From Pseudomonadota bacterium (GTDB lineage Bacteria > Myxococcota_A > UBA9042 > GCA-2863065), in the NCBI GenBank assembly GCA_005776725.1, contig SXOO01000172.1, forward strand, positions 1 through 39,833: a DNA stretch of 39,833 nucleotides, given 5' to 3'. This document shows, in pieces, positions 25,301 through 38,600 of the stretch. Position numbers and translations under genes: made by a program. How positions within the stretch are numbered: the first letter of the stretch is position 1; each line of letters begins with the position of its first letter. The notes beneath the pieces are model-generated. The model was not told the origin of the DNA. It ran no database searches and was given only the letters and a program-made list of their open reading frames with translations.

Positions 25301-25792
25301 GATCCCGTTGGTGACGACGGCGTACTCGTACTGGGTGGTATCGCCGTCGGTATCGAGCCCGAAGCCCCAGCCGAACTGCTCTAGGGGCGCAGCGCCACCG
25401 ACCGCCAGCGGTGACCCGTCCACTCGGATCCGCAAGAAGAGGTACGTGCCATCGTCGGTATAACCCATGGCCGGGAAGGCCGCGCTGCCCACGATGTCGC
25501 GCGCTCGGTTGGCGCCGGGCTCATCGCTGAGGAGGTCGGTAGAGTCTCCAGAGACCGCGCAGTTGGCCGTGGTGTAGGCCGTTGGCCAGGTCGACGGCGG
25601 CGCGGCTTGAGCCTTCGCGAGTCCCGGAAGGAGCACCGCCGTCGCAAGGGCCAGGACCGAAGCGACGAGGGGCGTCGACGACGGCAAGGGGGGGCAGGAT
25701 GCGTCCGAGGACGTCGCCGACTGGTGCGATCGCGAGCGCGAAGCGTCATTGGTGCGCTCGCGGTGATGTTCCCTCGGCATTGGCAATCTCAT
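19358..25792 (-). CDS. Giant TSP3/EGF-repeat protein with internal MYXO-CTERM segment fused to OmpA family protein
   Basis: The product has 2144 residues. The ATG at 25792 is preferred to the open frame at 25912 because GGAGAGG lies 6 nt upstream; the long n-region precedes a signal peptide (about 38-62). Residues about 70-270 are a beta-sandwich resembling DOMON/CBM9 domains, and 285-370 an Ig-like domain. Residues about 375-1490 hold TSP3-like Asp-rich calcium repeats and four EGF-like modules (NVDEC at about 564, 792, 1020 and 1248). At Cys1520 a MYXO-CTERM-like tail follows: Cys, hydrophobic helix, RRRR. Instead of a stop, a second signal-like segment (1550-1573, ending ARAQ) begins an OmpA-type protein: barrel (about 1575-1840), TSP3 linker (1845-2005) and OmpA peptidoglycan-binding domain (about 2020-2140) with LEVQGHTDSDG and NRRVQFVI. 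The likely role is surface adhesion plus envelope anchoring. Confidence 0.85.
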   Translation of the reverse strand: MRLPMPREHHRERTNDASRSRSHQSATSSDASCPPLPSSTPLVASVLALATAVLLPGLAKAQAAPPSTWPTAYTTANCAVSGDSTDLLSDEPGANRARDIVGSAAFPAMGYTDDGTYLFLRIRVDGSPLAVGGAAPLEQFGWGFGLDTDGDTTQYEYAVVTNGITEQVLFVRRSDDTVLKVFTPTVGGWVRVDPASDGSNINGDGDFFITWAVPFHELIALTAGDPFPLETGPLQAWVATSANGRTLDKDFMCWNNNQQGDPVLNLAVTDPIVIGTYVDILTPVAGASVLPTATITGNAEPGVTVTVTIGSFSSNVVVSATGTWSFAIPALWGLLPGTNALITAAVLNDGTGQSATDSVSVSIACVAGTILVGQTCVLIDTDLDGISDSEELILGTDPSDEDTDGDGLSDSEEIGGTLASDYAPLVDTNPRDADTDDDGLSDGDEVAGSGPLAGIGQTDPMNADSDGDGLGDGLEVGVDSPIPGGASAGGVPFSGTAAGVALDADPTTTTDPNDTDSDDGGILDGVEDANRDGAAAGGETDATVTLDDCASGYVPATSGLVCVNVDECADGALNDCDANATCTDTPGGYTCACNPGFGGDGFTCQFGDPDGDGILSSDEAILGTDPNDEDTDGDGLSDSEEIGGTTAGHYDPLVDTNPLDADTDDDGLSDGDEVAGAGPLSGIGQTDPMNADTDGDGLGDGLEVGVVSPIPGGASAGGVPFSGTAAGVALDADPTTTTDPNDTDSDDGGILDGAEDANGDGAAAGGETDATVTLDDCGAGYAPAASGLLCENVDECADSALNDCDANATCTDTPGSHTCMCNAGFDGDGLTCQPDDPDNDGIPSSQEAVLGTDPNDEDTDGDGLSDSDEIGGITAGAYDPLVDTNPLDADTDDDALSDGHEVAGAGPLTGIGPTDPMNADSDGDGLGDGLEVGVDSQVPSGVSDSGVPFSGTPDGVALDADPSTSTDPNDADSDNGGILDGVEDADGDGAAGGDETDANVALDDCAAGYAASASGLVCENVDECADSALNDCDPNATCTDTPGGYTCACNAGFDGDGFTCLSGDPDGDGILSSDEVILGTDPNDDDTDGDGLSDSEELGGTTAGDYDPLVDTNPLDADTDDDGLSDGDEVAGVGPLTGIGQTNPMNADSDGDGLGDGLEVGVDSPIPGGASAGGVPFSGTAAGVALDADPNTTTDPNDTDSDDGGILDGVEDANGDGEAAGDESDATIGLDDCAAGYTASASGLVCENVDECAAGAPNNCDPNATCTDTPGGYACTCNAGFEGDGVTCQSDDLDGDGISNTDEAVLGTDPADADTDGDGLSDSEEIGGTKPEDFDPATDTDPLDADTDDDMLTDGDEENGTGPLEPFGPTDPMELDTDGDGLGDGLEVGVDEPIPAGVSDGGVPYRGTDGEVTPDDDPTTTTDPTKVDTDDDGTPDGVEDGDGDGALDEGETDPTVPPEPLADIDGDNVVDAIDNCPFNPNGAQLDADQDGVGDRCDYDDGNETVDRAVSGLALRGGGACSTAAGSAPGNAGVLLLAGVAILGLLRRRRVGAVATQGAVLAVALGFPGGARAQSGELAVEQFRHVSDKVGILNVSTSKTLGHLGWNTELGVMYAHEPLALVSVGDRDPREDGVVIPGQVRFELIGGVGVYDWLQIDAGIPVVVGVGDAEYGVAGRGASDLTGFAMGDIRVGLGFDVKAMGEKAAQEKWGGLGFGFRVNVWMPTGDTASFNGEGSVRVEPELSLDYALPGNWKIAANLGYHIRPRSQVFNVVNDDLFRYGLGARGNIGVKGLDALVALSGGIQTAEQVAPLDPTNEVRDGSYNPLEVLVGLGYNIAGFHVVAAGGPGINESIGTPDFRVLLQAGYVADGRKDTDGDGLFDHVDQCVNEPEDKDNFEDSDGCPDLDDDRDGILDVADRCRLEPEDKDTFEDEDGCPDPDNDKDGILDVKDSCPREPEDKDQFEDSNGCPDPDNDKDGVLDVNDRCPMVPEDKDQFEDEDGCAEPGPCEKGPDGRCLAEEKDGVIEIYERVEFETNKAVIRPVSFPVLDAVITILKKHGRIKKLEVQGHTDSDGPTQRNQTLSEKRARAVVKYLVEKGGIDVERLTFAGYGESKPVEPNTTREGKQKNRRVQFVILDPKPDGTIREK
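21430..24665 (-). repeat. 684-bp tandem coding repeat (four full units plus a diverged partial)
   Basis: The NVDEC codons recur at 24103, 23419, 22735 and 22051, exactly 684 bp apart, so each unit encodes 228 residues (TSP3 block, about 40-residue linker, EGF-like module). The fifth unit at the 3' end is diverged and lacks the EGF module. Units are very similar at nucleotide level, which suggests recent duplication or ongoing gene conversion. The period is a multiple of three, so unit loss or gain would keep the frame. Confidence 0.9.
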
Positions 25793-25962
25793 GGTCAACC
25801 TCTCCGTCGCCGCCCCCGCGGCTTCGCAGTTGCGCCTAATCGGCTGGTCGGGCGGAACGTAAAGGCAGACTTTCGGCTGCCCGAGATCCTTGGCGGCGAG
25901 CTGAGTGCGCAAACGGACAACGACGTATCGGCCACCGCCGCAAGCGCCATCGCGTAGCGCAG

Positions 25963-25991
25963 CCGGTCACCGGAGCTGGGGGCTTGCCCCC
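25963..25991. promoter_or_regulatory. Adjacent palindromes in the 295-bp divergent region
   Basis: CCGGT-C-ACCGG (25963-25973) is an 11-bp odd palindrome. It is followed by GGGGG-cttg-CCCCC (25978-25991), a tight hairpin. Both lie between the divergent genes starting at 25792 and 26088. The region 25793-26087 holds no supported gene. The sites could be operators, or part of the leader of the plus-strand gene. No promoter boxes could be matched with confidence. Confidence 0.3.
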
Positions 25992-26087
25992 GTTCGGATG
26001 TCCACCACGCCAACGCCGCCCCTCGCGAGAAATCTCCGCCGAAGGCTCCGTTTACCGCTCGCACATTGACGTGCGTTTGGGGGAACG

Positions 26088-28055
26088 GTGCCGGCACACG
26101 CAGAGCAGGTCAGGTCGGGACGGCAGGCGGAGCCCCAGACCTTGGACGGCGCCTCGCGCCGACGCGAATCCGTCGTCGGCGTTGCCGAGGCGCGTGGCGG
26201 CGCCAGCGTGGCTGCTGCGTTCGACGCCGCTTCGGCCCATGTCTTCCGGGTTCGAACCACATTGACGACCTCGGTGCGCGCGGACGGACGCAATGCCGAG
26301 GCGTGTATCGAGGCCAAGGCAAAGCTCCGCCGGGATGCGATCATGGATGCCTTGGTCGCCGACAGGGCTCTCATCGACCAGGAGGGCGCTCGGCAGCGCG
26401 GCGCCGTCGATCGCGCGTTTGCGGGCGCGCGGCAGAAGGCACTGGACACGGGGGCAGCGAAGGCCGACGACGCCCTGGGCCTGGGGCGGTCGTTTTCACA
26501 CCGCTACGCCGGCCACCGTGCCGCAGACGGCGCGCTCGGCGACGGTGGCAACTACCACCGCGAGCGCCAGGCGGCGCGCAGCGCGGCGGCCACAGCGCTC
26601 GCGGAGGCGGCCGCCGCAGGTATCCGCGACCTCGGTGGCGAGCTCGCGGCGGCGCTGTTGGTCGAGAAGATTCAGGTCATCGCGGTGCTCGAAGCCCGTG
26701 TGGCCGCTGCCCACGCCATGGTCGAAGCCGCGGCGGACCGGGCGTTGCGAGAGGGCGAGGCGGCCAGGACGGCCGCCCTGCATACGCTCACCGAGGGTCA
26801 AGCCAAGGTCGATACGCTGCTCTCCGCGCAGCACCGCTGGCGGAGCGCCCAGCTCGCCGCAGACGGCCGCGCCTGCGACGCCGCCATCGCGGCGACCGCA
26901 GAAGTTGCCGGGACTGGGGTCCACAGCCAACGCACGGCGGAGCGGCGGCGCTTGGGTCAGGCTCTGGCCCAGCGTCTCGGTCGGGCTCCAGCCGAGAGCG
27001 TAGCCGCGAGCGCAGCTGAGAGCCGCACCGGGCTCGCCCACACGGCGCGGCGGGTCATGGAGCAGCAGGCGCACCTGGCCCGCGGCCTGGCGCAGGACTC
27101 GGCGGCATCGTACTCCCGCGCGGCGATGGACGTGGGCGCGCGGGTCAGCGTGATCGTCGCGGGCGTTCACGGGCACTTCATGACGGCCCTCGAGGGGAGC
27201 GAGACGCGTTGGCGGGACGCCGTCGCTCACGCGGTGGGGAGCCTCCGGGCCGATGGCGAAGCGCTCACCGAGCGAATGCTCGGCCCCCACCTGCAGATCA
27301 CGCAGGAGGCGTTCGCGGCTCAGCTCGACCGCTGCCTCGGCGAGATCTCGTACAAGATCCCCATCGCCGCCGAGAAAGCGGCTGACGGTGTACAGACGGC
27401 GACGCAGCCGCTCGCGAGTGCGGCGGCGAGCGTCGCGGCAGCTGTGATCGGCACCGTGGCTATTGGGGCGCTCACGGCGAGCGGCGTCGGGCTCGTCGCC
27501 GGCCTATTCGCGGCGGCGTGTGTTGGCGCGGCGACTGCCGGCGCAAAGCAGCTCGGCGTAGACGCCATCAACGGCAAGATGTCGAGCTGGCAGACGTACG
27601 CTGGCGAGATGGGCGTGGGGGCCCTCGGTGGCGTCCTGCAGTACGCGACCGGGACATACGGAGCGAAGTGGGGCGAAGAGCTCAGCGGCGTGGCCAAGAA
27701 GGCCATGGAGGCGCTGGCCACGCCTGTGGGGGCCGCGCTCAAGGACGGTGCGGTGGAGTTCGGTGGGGAAGCCCTGAAGGCCGCCGTCGACCCGACGAAG
27801 GACTTCGACGCAGGGGCGGCCGCCACCGCAGCGATGGGCGCGATGTTGGGCGGCGCGGTCGGCGCCGGCATGGGACAACCCGTCAAGGGCGCCACGCAGG
27901 CAGCCTCCGACGCCGGAGCGGCGCTCGCGGCAGGGCAGAAGGCCGCGGGGCCCGTGTCTGACGCAGTCGGCAGTGGGGTCGGTGAGGCAGTGAAGTTGGG
28001 AGCTGTGGCGACCCGCGCACCCGCAGCTCAGGAGCCGCGCGGGGTGCGCCAGTAG
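26088..28055 (+). CDS. Large helical protein with glycine-zipper membrane-like region, function unknown
   Basis: The product has 655 residues from a GTG at 26088 with GGGGGA just upstream. There is no signal peptide. Residues about 40-430 are almost entirely Ala/Arg/Glu-rich helix, likely coiled coil. Residues about 440-490 are strongly hydrophobic and small-residue rich (AAVIGTVAIGALTASGVGLV), followed by GKMSSWQTYAGEMGVGALGG (497-516) and more Gly/Ala segments (575-600, AAMGAMLGGAVGAGMG). That last part resembles the central 'pre-toxin' region of polymorphic toxins and eCIS/T6SS effectors, but no recognisable toxin domain follows; the tail after 610 is Ala/Gly rich. It ends 1 bp from the stop of the opposite-strand giant gene. 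A membrane-inserting effector or tape-measure-like protein are alternatives. The start is uncertain. Confidence 0.6.
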   Translation: MPAHAEQVRSGRQAEPQTLDGASRRRESVVGVAEARGGASVAAAFDAASAHVFRVRTTLTTSVRADGRNAEACIEAKAKLRRDAIMDALVADRALIDQEGARQRGAVDRAFAGARQKALDTGAAKADDALGLGRSFSHRYAGHRAADGALGDGGNYHRERQAARSAAATALAEAAAAGIRDLGGELAAALLVEKIQVIAVLEARVAAAHAMVEAAADRALREGEAARTAALHTLTEGQAKVDTLLSAQHRWRSAQLAADGRACDAAIAATAEVAGTGVHSQRTAERRRLGQALAQRLGRAPAESVAASAAESRTGLAHTARRVMEQQAHLARGLAQDSAASYSRAAMDVGARVSVIVAGVHGHFMTALEGSETRWRDAVAHAVGSLRADGEALTERMLGPHLQITQEAFAAQLDRCLGEISYKIPIAAEKAADGVQTATQPLASAAASVAAAVIGTVAIGALTASGVGLVAGLFAAACVGAATAGAKQLGVDAINGKMSSWQTYAGEMGVGALGGVLQYATGTYGAKWGEELSGVAKKAMEALATPVGAALKDGAVEFGGEALKAAVDPTKDFDAGAAATAAMGAMLGGAVGAGMGQPVKGATQAASDAGAALAAGQKAAGPVSDAVGSGVGEAVKLGAVATRAPAAQEPRGVRQ

Positions 28056-28056
28056 C

Positions 28057-34130
<6,074 letters not shown>

Positions 34131-34134
<4 letters not shown>

Positions 34135-34985
34135 CGGGCACCTCCAGAAGGCGCGCCCGTGGTTCCCCCGGGCGCCAGCATGCGGATGTCGAGCTGCGGC
34201 TCATTTGTCGAGAAGCGTCGGCCGGTCGTGCCGTCCGTCGCTGTGAAGGTGGCCACGAGATCTGTCCGATCCACGGCCCGCGCGTGGAGATCCACGGCGC
34301 GCCACCGGCCGCCCTCGAAGATCTCCGCCCAGTCGTGGAAGGCCTCGGGCCCCAGGAGCCCCGAAGCGCCCAGCGGCCATCCGCTGGCGAGGCGCGTGGG
34401 GAGGCCCGCGGCCGAAGCGACGGCAGCTACGACCAACGCCAGGTCGGTGCAGTCGCCCCGCCCGAGGCGCAGCGTGTTCTCCACGGCTCTCGGCGCGGCG
34501 TGAAAGCTGTCTGGCGTGAGGTGGCTCAGCGTGGCCAACAGGGCCTCGCCACGCTTTCCCTGCGGCGCTGCGCGCACCGCGTCCGCGAACGCGGCGATCG
34601 CCGGTGTCGAAGGCGTGGACGTCCCGGCTGGTGTAGCTGCTGCGCGGTCCCGGGCCACCCCGCCGCGCGCGAGCTCGGCCGTGACCGTGACCATCGCCGA
34701 AGCGCCGGGCTCGAGGCGTCCCAAGCGCACCTCGAGCCCGCTCGGGGTGCGGCTGGCCGGGTGCGTGACCCGCAGCCGCAGGAGCGTCAGGTCGCCGTGG
34801 CGGGGCAGGGGGACCGCCGCCGTGAAGCGGGCATCCGTGAGGGCCTCGCGCCCGGTGTGGGTGACCTGATAGCGCCACCGCGCCACCAGGACGTCCCCGC
34901 GCGCGGCGGCCACCTCGATGACGACGTCCGCGGCTGCGGTGGTGGCAGCGAGCCAGAGCACGGCGGCGAGCTTCAGTGCTGACAT
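34131..34985 (-). CDS. Secreted transglutaminase-like protein
   Basis: The product has 284 residues. AAAGGAGG 6 nt upstream of the ATG at 34985 is the best ribosome site seen in the window. The signal peptide is about 1-19 (ends AAA-D). Residues 20-105 are a beta domain with few motifs. The transglutaminase core has GRGDCTDLA (Cys179), EAFHDWAEIFEGGRW (His217) and AVDLHA (Asp232), the full Cys-His-Asp triad in correct order and spacing. Bacterial members include peptidases, amide-bond cross-linkers and inactive scaffolds, so the reaction is open. It overlaps the upstream rhodanese-like gene by 13 nt and the downstream giant gene by 4 nt, so it is translationally coupled to both. Modification or cross-linking of the operon's surface proteins is a reasonable inference. 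Confidence 0.85.
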
Positions 34986-35683
34986 CCGCAGCCTCCTTTG
35001 CCCGCGGGGGCCGTGCCGATCGGCGCGATCCGACCCGACAGCGTCCGCTGGGTCTCTCCCACGCCGGCAGGCGCCCGGGCGGCGAGCAGTGCGTCGACGC
35101 CGCCGTCCAGCCAGAAGACGCCCGGCCGCGCTGCACCGACGGAAGCGGCGGCCACGACGGCGCCATTCGGGAGGGCTTCAGGGGCCACCACGGTGACGCC
35201 CAGGCCCGCGAGGAGCTCGGCCTCCTCGGCGCACCGCGCCACGGCCACCATGCGACCGGCCTGCGACGGGGTGACCACGTCCGCACGCTCGCAGGTGCCG
35301 AGGACCTCGCCGCCGCGCTCACACCAGGCCCGGAAGCCACCGGCGAGCACCTCCACGGACACGCCGCGGGCCTTGAGCGCCGCGGCGCCCCTCTCGGCAG
35401 GGCCCCCCGGGACGCCAGCGTCCACGAGCAGCACCGGGCCGCGGAGCAGGCGGAGCTCCCACGGGCGTCGCTGTACGGACCCGGGCAGGCGTCCGCGAGC
35501 GAACGCCGCGTCGTCGCGCAGGTCCACGATCTGGACGCCGCTGGGCGGGGCGGTCGGGCCCTCAGCGGCGACGAATTCACCGGAGCGCGGGGGCGCGGAG
35601 GTGAACCGGGCCGGGGAGCTCTGCTGCCCCGGACCCAGCACGAACAGCGCCACGCAGGCGCCTACGAGAGTGGGTGTGATCAT
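34973..35683 (-). CDS. Exported, apparently inactive rhodanese-like protein with C-terminal CxC
   Basis: The product has 236 residues. Its ATG shares one base with the Rhs stop (TGATG) and has GGAGGGGG 6 nt upstream. Residues 1-16 are a hydrophobic leader (MITPTLVGACVALFVL). Residues about 14-36 are encoded by copy 2 of the 68-bp dispersed repeat. A rhodanese-like domain follows: VQIVDLRDDAAFARGRLPGS (50-69), PVLLVDAG (83-90) and VEVLAGGFRAW (110-120). The active-site Cys expected at the start of the loop after PVLLV is absent (VDAGVPGG), so sulfurtransferase activity is unlikely. A weaker second domain may span 130-205 (VFWLDGGVDALL). The C-terminus is GGCGCQH, a CxC that might bind metal or exchange thiols. 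A binding or regulatory role is inferred. Confidence 0.75.
   Translation of the reverse strand: MITPTLVGACVALFVLGPGQQSSPARFTSAPPRSGEFVAAEGPTAPPSGVQIVDLRDDAAFARGRLPGSVQRRPWELRLLRGPVLLVDAGVPGGPAERGAAALKARGVSVEVLAGGFRAWCERGGEVLGTCERADVVTPSQAGRMVAVARCAEEAELLAGLGVTVVAPEALPNGAVVAAASVGAARPGVFWLDGGVDALLAARAPAGVGETQRTLSGRIAPIGTAPAGKGGCGCQH
35577..35644. repeat. 68-bp two-hairpin dispersed repeat, copy 2 (inside a gene)
   Basis: This copy is 62/68 identical to 9748-9815. Hairpin 1 keeps TCACC/GGTGA with the GCGC/GCGC inner stem, and the loop has changed from GAGA to GGGG. Hairpin 2 keeps GGGCCGGGG (35608-35616) paired with CCCCGG-a-CCC, with one bulged A. The element lies inside the rhodanese-like gene, whose minus-strand frame reads LGPGQQSSPARFTSAPPRSG across it, directly after the signal peptide. 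Confidence 0.8.
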
Positions 35684-38600
35684 CACTCGCCCCCTCCGCC
35701 ACTGTCGTCGCCGCCGCCTCCGGAGTAGCCGAGGCCACCCTTGCCCTGCGGGCCGTTGGCTTGTCCCTCGTGCTTGAACCCGTCCATGCCGTAGCAGACC
35801 TTGTACTCGTAGCTGCCCAGCGTGAACTCGATGGTGATGATGCCGAGGTTGGCGCTGACGCTGACCAGCTTCACGGAGACTGTGACGCAGCAGTTGTAGG
35901 TGAGCGACGACTCGCCGCACTTGTTGCAGAGGGAGCACGCGTTCTCGGCCCCCACCGTGATGAGCTTGGCGGTGCCGCCGGCGATGCCCGCTTTGCCGCC
36001 GGCGCCGATGCCGCCCTCGACGCCGACCTTCACGGTGAAGCACTTCTCGCCGTTCTTGATGACCACGGCCGGCTTGCCCGGCTCCTGCTTGCAGCAGTCC
36101 TTGACGGTGACTTCGACGCCGCCCGTCACCTCGCCGCCGAGGCCCGCGTAGCCCCCGACGCTGCCGTTGACGCCGCCGGTGACGGTCCCGTCGCTGCCGA
36201 CGTTGATCCCGCCGCCGGTGTCCAGGCCGTCCCGGTCTGTCCGGAGCACGGGGCTGTTGTCCGCGAACTCGTAGGCGTTGGCCCGGTCGAGCATCGCGAA
36301 CAGCGGGTCGAGCGAGATATACCGCCCGAGCGAGGGCGCGTACCAGCGGAAGCGGTTGTAGTGGAGCCCGGTCTCCGGCACCCAGAGCTGGCCCGAGCCG
36401 CGGAGCGCCACGTCGACCGTGGCGCCCGGCAGCACCGTGGCGCCCAGGAAGGCCTGCGCGTCCAGCCCCCAGGCGATCGCCCCGGTGTCGTCCGTGAGCC
36501 GAACGACCGTGCCCAGGCGGTCTAAGACCGGGTACCAGGCGCGAATCCCGCCGCCGCTGATGGCCGGCTGGAGCTGAGCGACCAGCGCCGACTGCCACGG
36601 GGTGTTGGGCGCCCAGAGGGATTGCGTGACGACGTTCCCGGTGGCATCGAGCTCGGCCACGAGGCCCTCGTCGCCGTAGAGGTAGTAGCGCGTGACGCCG
36701 CCCACCGTGCGGCGGCTCATGTGGCCGCGGGCGTCGTAGCCGTAGGTTGCGAGCTCGGCGCCGCTGCCGTCCGTGACGCGGACCAGCTGCGCCGCCAGGT
36801 TCCACTCGAAGCGCAGGGTACGCGCCGGCGTGACCCACTCGGTGAGGTTGCCGCGCGCGTCGTACGTGAGCGCGCTGCCCGGCCCGGAGGACGTGAGGCG
36901 GTTCGCGGCGTCGGCGGTCCACGCGAGCCCGGCCGCGCCCGTGCGGTTGCCCGCGGCGTCGTAGGTGAACGACTCGGCCGGGGCCCCGCCCTTCGTGGTG
37001 GCGACCAGCTGGTCGGAGTCGTCGTAGGCGTACGTCACGGCGTTGCCGGACACGGTCTCTGTCACCTTCGCGAGCCGGTGCGCGGTCCAGTCGTAGTCGA
37101 GCTCGAACAGCGTCGTCGCGCCCTTGGCCGCGCGGATCGCCTCGGTACGCTGCCGCGCCCCGCTGGAGGTGGTGACGACCACGCCGTTTGGCTGAGCCAC
37201 CTGTGTGTCATAGGGGCTGGGATAGCTGTGGGTGACCGTCCCCGCGACCGGGTGGGTCACGGTGGCCAGGCGCCCATCGGCGGTGTAGGCAAAGGTGGTC
37301 TCCGCGCCGTCTGGGCCCACGAGGCCCACCTTTCGGCCCAGAGCGTCGAAGCGATACGCGAGGGTCGCGGCGAAGGGCCCGAAGTCCGTTGTCTCGGTGC
37401 GCACGCGAGCGTCCGGGTCCCAGTCGAAGGTCTGGGTGACCGTGTCGTTCGCCAGGCTCGTGACGCGCCCCACGGCGTCGTAGGCCTTGTCGAGGATCTC
37501 GGTGACCGCGCCGCGGGTCCAGGTGGTGGTGGTCTCCCGTCCCAGCGCGTCGTACGCGTGGCTCACGGTGGTCCCATCGGCGCCGGTGTCGAGCACCGAG
37601 CGGCCGAGGGAGTCGCGCGTGGTGCCCACGTCGTACCCGGCGACCTCGCGCGTGGCGACGCCGTCGGAGTCGTAGGTGGTCTCGAGCTGCCGGTTGCCTC
37701 GACCGTCGACCTTGCCGGTGAGGCGGCCCAGGCCGTCCCGCTCCTGCTTCTCTGTTACCGAGCCGTGGGTGCGCTCGGTGAGGCGCCCGTCGGCGCCGAT
37801 CTCGGTCACCCAGCCCGCGCCGAGCCCGTTCGTGAAGCCGACCTGATCGTTGCCCTCGTATGCGTAAGACTCCGTGAACGTCTCCCCGTCAGCCCAGACG
37901 TAGCGCCGCGACAGGAGGTTCTCACGAGCGTCGTAGGTGAGCACCTCGGTGAGGCCAGGGCGCTGGATCTGGGCGGGACGGCGGGCGCCGCCGTCGTAGA
38001 TGAACACCGTGTCCACGCCACGCTGCGTCTGCTTCGTGACGCGGCCGTAAGCGTCCTTCTCCACGACCTTCGTTGTGACGTCCTCGATCTTCTCGGTGAC
38101 CCGCGTGTTGCCGAGCGGCAGCGTCTCGTAGACGAAGGTGACGTCCGTGCCGTCGTCGAAGCGCTGCGCCACCAGCCGGCTCTGGGCGTCGTACTCGTAA
38201 CGCGTGGCTCGGCCCTGTGGATCGACAGTGCGCGTGGTGCGCCCGTGCGGGTCCACGTGAATGACGGTGACCTCGCCGTCGGCGTCCGTGACCGAGTGCT
38301 TCTCGCCCACCACGGCGCCAGCGCCATCCTTGAGCGGCTCGTAGGCGTGCTCCTCGAGCGTCAGCGGCGCTCCTCCGGACGGCGTGAGCGTCACCTTCGT
38401 GAGGCGGCCCGCGGCGTCGTAGGTTTGGGTCCGCAGCGCGCCCGAAGGATCGAGGACGGTGAGCAGCTGCCGGCTGCCGTTCCAGGTCTGCAGCGTCTTG
38501 CGGCCCTTCGGGTCCTCGAAGGACGTGAGGTTGCCGGCGGCGTCATAGCCGTACTTCCACGTGAGCGAGTCGGCGCCCGCGTGGTGCGTCTCCGCGGTGC

